Assembly (NCBI GenBank): GCA_000827265.1
Contig: KN834825.1
Location: forward strand, 224,137-243,441
Reading direction: 5' to 3'
Length of the DNA: 19,305 bases
From: Collybiopsis luxurians FD-317 M1
Taxonomy: Eukaryota; Basidiomycota; Agaricomycetes; Agaricales; Omphalotaceae
Part shown: piece by piece, positions 9,692-16,959 of the stretch
Position numbering within the stretch: the first letter of the stretch is position 1
Layout of the letters: every line of letters starts with the position of its first letter
The notes under the pieces: model-generated
What the model saw: the letters and a program-made list of their open reading frames with translations, nothing else
The model's database searches: none
Told to the model about the DNA's origin: nothing
Position numbers and translations under genes: made by a program

Positions 9692-10730
9692 CTGATCCTC
9701 GAGATGTCATGTTTGGTCTTTCCACTGATGGATTTGCACCATGGAAATGCTGTAAAAAAATCTGCTGGCCACTCTTATACAACTATAACTTGTCCCCTGA
9801 AATTTGCTTTCATCTCAAGTACATTTTGTGTCTCAGTGTCATTCCTGGTCCTAAAAAACTCAAAGACTTCAACTCATTCATATGGCCCCTAGTTCGAGAG
9901 TTGTTGAAGCTGGCGCATGGTGTTCATGTCTTTGACATTGAACGCCATGAGTTTTTCACCCTGCATGCCTATCTTGTGCTCATTTTTGGAGATATACCTG
10001 CAGTCTCAATGGTGATGAATATCAAAGGTCACAATGGTGTTTGCCCCTGCTGCATGTGTAACATCCATGGCGTCCGGGCACCTGACAGCAGAGTCTACTA
10101 TGTTCCCCTGGACCATCAAAATTTCCCTGACTCACCTTTCTCATATGATCCTCAGAATCTCCCCCTTTGCACAGATGATGAGATGAAGAAGCAAGCAGAA
10201 GAGGTTCAGTTTGCATCCTCAACTGCTCAATCAAATAGTCTTGCAATTGAGTATGGTATCAAGGGGACATCAGTCTTATCAGTTCTTCCCTCACTTTCCT
10301 TTCCAACATCCTTCCCATATGATTTCATGCATCTAATCTTTGAAAATATTCTTAAGACCCTTGTTCTTCTTTGGACTGGAGATTTCAAAGGCCTGGATGA
10401 AGGCACTGGCTCATACCACTTCATGCCTAAAGTCTGGGAAGCTATTGGTACCGCAATGGCAGCTTATGGAAGTATGATACCTGGTGCCTTGGGTGCCTGA
10501 CCACCAAATGTAGCTGATGATAAGCAGGCAACTACAGCAGACTCTTGGTCTTTTTGGCTCCTCCACCTCAGCTCTATTCTGCTTGAGTCAAAATTCCAGT
10601 CCAACATCTATTATCAACATTTTCTTGACCTATCTGTAATCATTGAGAAGTGTATGCAGTTTGAAATTCCTTACACTGAAGTCAAGAGTATTCAAGAAAT
10701 GTGTAGTAAATGGGTGACAGATTTTGAAAG

Positions 10731-10781
10731 GTAATGCCGATATCTATCCAGATGTAATTTGTGCTAACTATTACAATACAG
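10731..10781 (+). other. Intron 3 of the tnp2 gene
   Basis: GTAATG donor, GTGCTAACT branch site, ATACAG acceptor; 51 nt. It joins KWVTDFER to LYFQYDPE within the conserved region. Confidence 0.8.
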
Positions 10782-11089
10782 ACTCTATTTCCAGTATGAT
10801 CCAGAATGTGTTTCAACCTGCCCACTGACAGTTCATGGGTTACTGCATGTCCCTGATGCCATTGAGATAGGCCCAGTTTGGATGCACTGGGCATTCCCAA
10901 TTGAATGCTTTTGTGGATGGTTACAACCCGCTATCAAGAGCCGACAATATCCCTTTGCTGCTATCGACAATTATCTCATTGCTCAAGCTCAGCTGTCACA
11001 GATAAAACTTATTTACAATGTACACAAAGAGTTATCACTGAAGCCTCCATCAAAAGAGGCACCTCGTGGAAGCTTTATTTCTCCAGATT

Positions 11090-11141
11090 GTAACTTTGTA
11101 TCCGAGTATATCAATATATTCATTTTAACTCATTTTCCTAG
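11090..11141 (+). other. Intron 4 of the tnp2 gene
   Basis: GTAACT donor, TTTAACTCA branch-like site, CCTAG acceptor; 52 nt. Of the possible donors only this one keeps phase, giving FISPD-Y-PTCILLPP. Confidence 0.75.
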
Positions 11142-11886
11142 ATCCAACATGTATCCTTCTTCCTCCACAATGCCCTTCTTCTAGTATTTCACAATCTCTA
11201 AAAGATAAGATTATAATTTGCCTAGCAACACAATTCAACGCCAATCTGGCCACTGTTCAGTGTCATATTTGGGAGGATGATATGGTGAAATGGGGAAAGG
11301 TGTGCTGCCTCGATGGTGGTGATGATATGAATGCATCAACCCTAGTCCCCTTTTCGGAAGACCGCAGAGATGTGACATTTGTCCGCATGAGTGATATATC
11401 TTTAGCTATTTTTTGGGGGGCTAATTCACTTCCACAGTATGATATGCTTGTGGATCTGAATGCTCGGAGACAAACAGCTGCACCTTGTTTTGAAAAGCAA
11501 ATCTTTTTTGGTCAACTCGAGAACATCATTGTTGTCACAGTTCCTGCGACTACAGCATTGGGACTTGAATCCGACACTTTATTCATACTTGCCGCCATCC
11601 AGAAATGTAAAGTGGTAGGTTCAAATGCTCGCGGTGTTCATTACTACGAACAGATGGGGGGTTTAGAAGTGGTGGACATCACCGTTGTACAGTGCTTAGT
11701 TGGAAGGGTTAAAGCTGTCAACGATGGGCGTATATTCATCATCGACAGAAGCGATACTCTACAGGCATCCTTCTATGTACCTGGAGAATGAGTATCTGAT
11801 TCATCTACTATGTTTCTATTATGAATGACCCAAGAACCAAAAATACATTGTTTATGGTATGGTATGTACTGTAGGATGGACGAGAG

Positions 11887-11904
11887 AGTTGCATAGATGC
11901 AACT
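11887..11904. repeat. Perfect 8-bp inverted repeat, 2-bp spacer
   Basis: AGTTGCAT, AG, ATGCAACT. It lies about 95 bp after the transposase stop at the inner edge of the right subterminal cluster. It could be a transcript-end hairpin or a protein-binding palindrome; the sequence alone does not decide. Confidence 0.5.
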
Positions 11905-12080
11905 TTACTAGTTTACCGGTTTGGAATACCAGGTCAAAAAATAGTTTACTTGTCAATCGGGTTATCACAAAACGGGTTGACACTCTAACCCGCTGGTAAC
12001 CCACTGTAAATAACTGGTTCTCCTAGTACAGGGTTACTCTAAACCAGTCAACGGGTCACTTTAAACCGGATTGGGGCACA
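11905..12080. repeat. Right subterminal repeat cluster of the CACTA element
   Basis: At least ten copies of a motif near AACC-C/G/A-G/GTT occur in both orientations within about 170 bp, for example TTTACCGGTTTGG, ACCAGGTC, CGGGTTATC, CGGGTTGAC, TAACCCGCT, TAACCCACT, AACTGGTT, AGGGTTACT, AAACCAGTC and AAACCGG. Their density and position next to the terminus fit subterminal protein-binding sites. Confidence 0.65.
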
Positions 12081-12085
12081 TAGTG
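12067..12085 (-). repeat. Right terminal inverted repeat of the CACTA element
   Basis: Read on the minus strand it begins CACTATGTGCCCCAATCC, the counterpart of the left terminus. Confidence 0.7.
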
Positions 12086-12088
12086 AAA
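12086..12088 (+). repeat. Target-site duplication AAA, right
   Basis: The three bases directly after the terminal TAGTG, identical to 6506-6508. Homology to the second acyl-CoA synthetase remnant starts at once to the right (CC at 12089), as expected if this is the true element edge. Confidence 0.65.
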
Positions 12089-12134
12089 CCGCACGTCATA
12101 ATTTACGCGGCTCCTGTGTTTTTCTGCCAAATTG
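12089..12134 (+). promoter_or_regulatory. Duplicated promoter block of acyl-CoA synthetase remnant A
   Basis: CACGTCATAATTTACGCGG, then CTCCTGTGTTTTT, matches the block at 12874-12912 upstream of remnant B (TACGTCGCATTTTACGCGG, then CTCGTGTTTT). The match starts right beside the CACTA element, so the element is inserted just upstream. Confidence 0.55.
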
Positions 12135-12665
12135 GCCTCGGAATCGCTTGAGGGTATAGATACGGCATGCGACGTGCTCGAGTACGCGAGTAGGACACAT
12201 GGGACGAAGGTGTGGTTAGGGTGCATGATAAGGAGGTTAACGAGAAGAAGTCGTGAAGTATTTTGATTTGTCGGATTACAAGTGAGGGTTTTCGTCCTTT
12301 TTTATTTAAGTCTAGGCAAACCTGGAGCCCAGATACATCAACTTTTTCGAACTCGCGAAAACAGCATTGAATCTCGCAAAGGGACTGGTCGAACTCGCGT
12401 CGGCGAAATGACAACGTTTAGCGTTTGCGCACAGACAAGCTACAACTGGCAACTCTTTGTACACGCGTGCTCCTCTATTCCAACCACCATCGCCACAGCG
12501 TACGATACCCTTGGCAGAATCCAACCTCACCCGCTCGCTCAATGAACCAAACGATATTGGTTTCTTCATTATTGCCGAACTCTTGCCGACGCTGCATAAA
12601 GCGTTCCCTGATACGCCTATGGTCAAGTACATCATCTACATCAGGGAGCCGAAGAAAGAGTGGAT
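12135..12665 (+). pseudogene. Long-chain acyl-CoA synthetase pseudogene fragment, tandem copy A
   Basis: The remnant of a FAA1/FAA4-type enzyme, which activates long fatty acids with ATP and CoA. Family-like pieces appear in order but in shifting frames: EGIDTACDVLEYASRTHGTK, VHDKEVNEKKS, KYFDLSDYK, a 51-nt GTGAGG...CCCAG intron (12282-12332), YINFFELAKTALNLAKGL, CAQTSYNWQLFVHACSS with TTIATAYDTLG, then SLNEPNDIGFF, AELLPTLHKAFPDTP and VKYIIYIREPKKEW. This covers roughly the N-terminal third and ends before the AMP-binding motif. Frames break near 12260, 12408 and 12515, with a TGA at 12409-12411. The start of the gene is deleted relative to copy B. It is a dead gene, not functional. Confidence 0.88.
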
Positions 12666-12873
12666 AAGATCGGGGGATTAGAGCGGGTTAAGATGCCTTC
12701 GATAGATGGACTCCCACTTCCCTCGGCATTTTCTCTCCTTTTCTCTCCGTTCTCTTCTTGAATCTCGTATCAAGTATGCATTGCTCGTTTATTTCTAGGT
12801 TCTTCCACTGTTTAACAAGTATACCGTGTTCCAAGCCAAGCCGAGGACTTGAACCATGATGTAATCGCGTCAA
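12666..12873. other. Spacer between the two acyl-CoA synthetase remnants
   Basis: A pyrimidine-rich stretch (TTTTCTCTCC repeated near 12730) without recognisable coding sequence. It is probably the eroded end of copy A plus sequence upstream of copy B. Confidence 0.4.
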
Positions 12874-12945
12874 CCATACGTCGCATTTTACGCGGCTCGT
12901 GTTTTCCTCACCTCAAACTAATACTCTCTTTCGACCATACCAACA
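12874..12945 (+). promoter_or_regulatory. Promoter block of acyl-CoA synthetase remnant B
   Basis: It shares the TTTACGCGGCTC core with the block at 12101 and continues as a pyrimidine-rich leader (ACTCTCTTTC) to CAACAATGCG, an ATG in good context at 12946. Confidence 0.5.
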
Positions 12946-13555
12946 ATGCGCACTTCCAAACCATTTCTACAGCTCCAGCGCTGCGGAAATTAACGGCAAC
13001 CCTACACCTGGCGAATTCCCTACCCGCCGGCGCGCCCTCTGCTCCTCCTAGCTGGTATCGCATTCGTTTGACGAAATACAGGCGGTGTGAGTACACGAGC
13101 AAGACTCGCGAGATGAGAAAAGCGTTGGGGTGGAGAGATGCGCTCAGATACACAACGAGGAGAAGGAGGTAACAGAATATGCTGCGGGATAGTGGTTAAG
13201 GGGTGTATTTCGAGTTGTCGGTTTACAAGTGAGCGTTTAGCCTTTTCTTTTCTTTATTGTGGAATTTAAGTAGGTATTCAGGTATTTTCGGTCGACAGCT
13301 TGCGTACGCTGCGGAATAAGTTCACAATGAGCAAGAACGTATTAAATCTACACCTTCAGCTCAACCGGTTCCCCCAATGCCCACCCACTACACCCTCGTC
13401 GCGTCCATAGGAACCTTGTGCACCCTCCTGTGCGATTATCTGACACGTGCCTGGCCTTTCTCCCCCTCGCACACGTCCTCAAATCTATCGTCGAGCTTCT
13501 TTACACTGCATAAAGTTCTCGCAGGACCGACTACGGTAAAATGTGGCATTTGCGA
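12946..13555 (+). pseudogene. Long-chain acyl-CoA synthetase pseudogene fragment, tandem copy B
   Basis: The same gene as copy A with different losses. The first exon is recognisable: PTPGEFPTRRRAL, then LVSHSFDEIQAV, EYTSKTREMRKALGWRDAL, IHNEEKEVTE and VYFELSVYK, ending at a GTGAGC donor at 13229, the position equivalent to the copy A donor at 12282. The middle is missing. From about 13347 it resumes with a degraded AMP-binding motif (YTFSSTGSP for YTSGSTGxPKG), THYTLVASIGTLCTLL, SDTCLAFLPLAHVL and KSIVELLYTA, then a TAA at 13511. Pieces lie in at least three frames. Because copy A lacks the AMP-binding part and copy B lacks the middle, the simplest view is a tandem duplication followed by separate decay. 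Confidence 0.85.
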
Positions 13556-14227
13556 TGGGAGCCGAGGAATGAATTGTTGGATAGGATTAGATCAGGTGAG
13601 GGCGAGGCGCATTCAATGTCACCCAGACGATGGTTGAGGATCGGATCGGATGTGGTGCAATGAAATATTGATGAGACGTTGAGTCTGGCAGCTAGGTGAG
13701 CTTTTTTTCCCCAAAAGTTGCCAGTTGTTGTTGGTTCGGTTTCGGAGAGTTGGCGTTTAAATCGGATGGGAAGAAAGGAACGCGTGTAAACATACTCAGG
13801 CTTTGATTCCGGTACTGAGTTGGGAGTGGGAATAAAAAGGGGCCGAACCTCGTACAGGATGACATCCGGAGGGGATGTGAAATGCGATTTGTACGGTATG
13901 ATTGTGGGATTCTGGTCATAGTGATCATTTCGGGGGCATCAACTCCATGGTTCCGCGGTTGTCTTTCCGATTTTTTGAATCTATTTATGATTCCTTGCCT
14001 TTATTTTGAAGTCGATGAGGATGACAGGCTTGAAAATAATAAGGTTTTCTCTTTTTCGCCTTCTTTTGCATTTCATTTCATTTCGATTCTTGTGTTCCGC
14101 CTTTAAGGAAAATATGGTACATTATAATATATCGATAATTTCCGCTCTCTAGGAGAATCTTCCCACTCGCTCGTTGTGCACTCCGATGTATCACGTTCCC
14201 TACATCGACAAGAGCGATACTTGCTAT
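13556..14227. other. Region without recognisable genes
   Basis: Short frames on both strands (78 codons at most) show no family motifs. A few bases after 13556 may be further decayed acyl-CoA synthetase. No terminal repeats or RNA genes were seen. Confidence 0.45.
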
Positions 14228-14869
14228 CGATCCATTCAATCAACAGCTTGAGGGGGTCGGAAATAAACCCGATGAAGCATTCAATATAGATTCGGAAACA
14301 GCCGACAGCGCTGTCTGTAGATGTTTCGAAGTATTTCGGTCATCGATCAACAAAACATCAAGGGATGAGAAATTTGTAAGATAACGCAACGCAGACGGAG
14401 GCCATTACAAGGGGAAAAAAATCTGGTTTTGGCAATAACTCATTGACAGGAATTCTTGGGAACGATCCGTTCAATCAACAGCAAGTCATGCAATGCGACT
14501 CAATTGCATCATGACCTGACACAGGAAAGAGAATATAAAGGGGGCTCACGTGCTTGAAGTTCATGATATCGCTACTCCTATGGCCCATCAATGAAACAGG
14601 TGTGTAGATTGTGACATAGTTAAACCATGTTCCACTGGAGGCACTTGGGTGCCGTTACAAGCAAACAAAACCCAGTTTTGGCAATAATTCATTGACATAG
14701 ACTTGGTGATCGATCCGTTCAATGAACAGCTTTTCAACAGCATCTGACATGAGGGTAATACTAACAAACCATGCAATTCGACTGGATCACATCATCACCT
14801 GACACCGGTAGGAGAATATAAAGAGGGCGAAGGTCAGGATGTCGCTTTTATTATGGATCAAAGGAACAG
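14228..14869 (+). repeat. Tandem promoter/first-exon repeats upstream of the NLR gene
   Basis: CGATCC-A/G-TTCAAT-C/G-AACAGC occurs at 14228, 14463 and 14711. TTACAAG, then GGTTTTGGCAATAA or AGTTTTGGCAATAA with CATTGACA, occurs at about 14405 and 14655, 250 bp apart. The two right units each go on to CACCTGACAC or ATGACCTGACAC, GAGAATATAAAG (TATA at 14534 and 14817), an ATG (14580 and 14853) and a donor after AACAG (GTGTGT at 14600, GTGAGT at 14870). The middle copy has a TGA four codons after its ATG. The leftmost copy is partial. A perfect palindrome GACAGCGCTGTC lies at 14304-14315. Confidence 0.75.
14817..14822 (+). promoter_or_regulatory. TATA box of the NLR gene
   Basis: TATAAA within GAGAATATAAAGAGG, 36 bp before the proposed ATG at 14853. 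The equivalent box in the upstream repeat unit is at 14534-14539, 46 bp before its ATG. Confidence 0.6.
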
Positions 14870-15030
14870 GTGAGTAGATTACGACATAGTGCAACTCAGG
14901 CTAATTCCGGTTAGGGACTTACAACTCTCAAGAGGTTTCTCAGCCAACATTCAGGCTAGCAACAATAATCCTAGGTATATGTGATCGCTGTAATGGTTAT
15001 TAGCGCCATACACTGACAAGTATTTTAAAG
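14870..15030 (+). other. First intron of the NLR gene (tentative)
   Basis: GTGAGT donor and an AAAG acceptor before CATGTTCC; 161 nt, longer than its neighbours, and the acceptor has a poor pyrimidine tract. Phase is kept (MDQRNS-MFQNA). If not spliced this way, translation would start at ATG 15032. Confidence 0.45.
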
Positions 15031-15107
15031 CATGTTCCAAAATGCAACTGATGTGAACATCAAGGGAGGCAACTACTATGTTGCTGGACGAAATATTAGT
15101 ATTACAC

Positions 15108-15157
15108 GTAGGAGGTAAAATAAAAATCCTGTTTTTGCACTAACCTTGGAAATATAG
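15108..15157 (+). other. Intron near the NLR N-terminus with two possible donors
   Basis: Acceptor AAATATAG at 15157 with a CACTAACC branch site. Donor GTAGGA at 15108 (50 nt) keeps phase and gives NISIT-H-SDTGNG. A second, more usual donor GTAAAA at 15115 (43 nt) gives a stop two codons later. Confidence 0.6.
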
Positions 15158-15336
15158 ATTCTGACACCGGAAATGGAATTCTTTCGAAAATACCCTATTC
15201 ACCTCAAGCATTCTTTGATACAGATCTAGGCATTCATTTTGCCCGCAGGCCTTGTACTCCAGGCACCAGAGTTCAAATCTTGGAGGATATAAAAGATTGG
15301 GCCATTTCATCAGATCCTGGGAGTCCATCGGCATAC

Positions 15337-15990
15337 TGGATTTCAGGGATGGCTGGAACTGGGAAAAGCACCATTGCCATATCTGTTTGCAATATACTGA
15401 AAAGTGAGGAAATTCTGGCTGGATCATTTTTTTGCTCTCGGCAGATTGCAGAATGCAGAGATTATCGATCGATTGTTCCTACTTTGGCATACCAATTGGC
15501 AAAAATCTCTAGTGCTTTTGCAACTGCACTTGTGGCCATCCTGAGCAAAGATTTTGATGTGGTCCACAAAGAGCCATCCGAGCAAATAAAGCACCTATTA
15601 ATTAAGCCCTGGGAAGATGTTACAAAATCTTTCAACCCAGGTCCACTCATTTTTGCGATATATGCCCTCGATGAGTGCGAAGGTATTTCAGTAGCACTGA
15701 AGCCTTTGGTAGAAGCCATCCAAAACAACAAGTTCAGGGGGCTGAAGTTTCTATTCACCAGCAGCCCTGACCAGGAGATTAATAAAAGGATGCATGAGAC
15801 CATTCCAAACTTGAATCCAGTGTGCACAGTGCAAGAGTTCATCCTGCACCAAGTTGAATATAGCTTTGTCAGAAATGATATAAAGATTTATATAGAACAG
15901 GAACTGAAGGATATCTTCCAAGCAACATGGGAAGTAGAACATCTCACTGATCTATCTGGGACACTGTTCATCTATGCAGCAACAGTTGTG
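15337..15990 (+). other. NACHT NTPase domain of the NLR
   Basis: Walker A GMAGTGKST lies at 15346-15372, preceded by Tyr-Trp-Ile-Ser as in this family. Walker B LIFAIYALDE is at 15646-15675 and FRGLKFLFTSSPDQEI (sensor-like strand) follows near 15735-15780. All motif residues needed for nucleotide binding look intact, and this exon part is free of stops. Confidence 0.88.
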
Positions 15991-16682
15991 AAATATGTAA
16001 AAAGTGGTGATGGGAGCATCAGGAAAAAACAGAGGCTAGCAAGGTCATTAGACAACCAGGGAAACCCTGAGAGTTTGAATGCTCTTTATAGCACTATTTT
16101 AACTAGTGTAATGTTACACAGTAATCCTAGTGAGATAAAGGAAGACTGGAAGGTCATTCAAACAATCGTATCCTTGGGAAGCCCGCTGTCATGCAATGCA
16201 ATTGCTAATCTCATGGAACTAGAACCAGAAATTGTTGAACATCTTGTGGCCAGACTCCAGGCTGTTTTCTATACTATATCTCCGAAACTGATCAGGCTGT
16301 GTTTACTTTTCATGCATCATTTCCCGATTTCATTGTCAACAATACCAGTGGAGCTCAACCGTCCTATGATGCATACATCCAACATTCTGATTTGAGTTTG
16401 GCATGTTTCACAACTTTGGCTCAACTAGAATTCAACATGTGTAATCATCCCTCATCATATATACTGGATGCTGAAGTGAAAGGTTTAGGAGACAAAATCA
16501 GCGAAGCTCTTCAATATTCTTGCCAGTATTGGAGTTTTCATTGCATTCAATGTGATCTGAATGACATCATTGAGCAACCTTTGAATGAATTTTTGACAGA
16601 AAAGGGTGTACATTGGATTGAAGCCATGAATGTGCTAAATCAATTTGAACAGTGTAGGCAAGGTATGCAACAGCTGATTGAG

Positions 16683-16737
16683 GTAAGTATACATTATGTA
16701 TAATGGTGGATATTCAAGAGTGTAACATTCCTATTAG
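16683..16737 (+). other. Intron between the NACHT/helical part and the WD40 part
   Basis: GTAAGT donor, TGTAACATT branch-like site, TATTAG acceptor; 55 nt, phase 0. It joins MQQLIE to KFMLNSRMNLTKA. Confidence 0.8.
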
Positions 16738-16959
16738 AAATTTATGCTGAATTCAAGGATGAACTTGACCAAAGCCATGCTACAGAATTTGCAGCAACTG
16801 ATCGAGGCTTTTGATTACAGTCCAGCAAAAGGCATTACCCCACATTTATATATTAGCATCTTGCCATTCTGGGACAATCAATTTGATTTCAAGCCATGCA
16901 TTGCAAAGGGAATCATAATAGAGCAGAGATGTAGGTTCATTCAAAGTGAACCATTAGCA

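Larger units (their letters stand above)
8525..11791 (+). pseudogene. Tnp2-type CACTA transposase, five exons, with frameshift and stop
   Basis: Five exons, 8525-8764, 8818-9148, 9210-10730, 10782-11089 and 11142-11791, join in phase through introns of 53, 61, 51 and 52 nt. They would encode about 1,015 aa, the usual size for fungal Tnp2 proteins. In order: a Cys/His-rich start (CCNCFKCGGKK), an acidic segment, a zinc-ribbon-like cluster (CPHCEEPQFCPNTKC), then the catalytic region with GLSTDGFAPW, NYNLSPEICFH, VIPGPKK, GDIPAVSM, KGHNG, FPYDFMHLIFEN and WAFPIECFCG, all family hallmarks. The Asp of STDGF, the Asp of YDFMH and the Glu of FPIE are likely catalytic. Exon 5 has VKWGKVCCLDGGD and SEDRRDVTFVR. 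Damage: a -1 frame change at the seven-T run 9685-9691, and a TGA at 10498-10500 after GALGA where an Arg codon (CGA) is likely. ATG 8525 was chosen because upstream frame 2 has only a TTG. It acts in the nucleus, cutting element ends. Confidence 0.9.
6509..12085 (+). mobile_element. CACTA (EnSpm) DNA transposon, 5.6 kb, with two divergent genes
   Basis: The element begins CACTACAAGCTGCC and ends in CACATAGTG, whose reverse complement is CACTATGTGCCCC. Both ends carry the CACTA signature, followed by a partly matching GC..CC..AAT stretch. AAA flanks it on both sides (6506-6508 and 12086-12088), the 3-bp duplication expected of this superfamily. It holds an accessory gene on minus and a Tnp2 transposase on plus, diverging from a 237-bp spacer, with about 0.3-0.4 kb of terminal sequence at each side containing repeated AACCNG/GGGTTA motifs. 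Both genes carry frameshifts and a stop, so this copy is probably dead by itself, though it could be mobilised in trans. The boundary call rests on three agreeing signs: termini, duplication and gene content. Confidence 0.85.

Noticed and set aside
12849..13172. 107-codon ORF that at first suggested a mitochondrial uL30-like protein
   Set aside because: KALGWRDAL and the adjacent pieces PTPGEFPTRRRAL and EYTSKTRE in other frames match the N-terminal part of long-chain acyl-CoA synthetases, and the shared donor position agrees.
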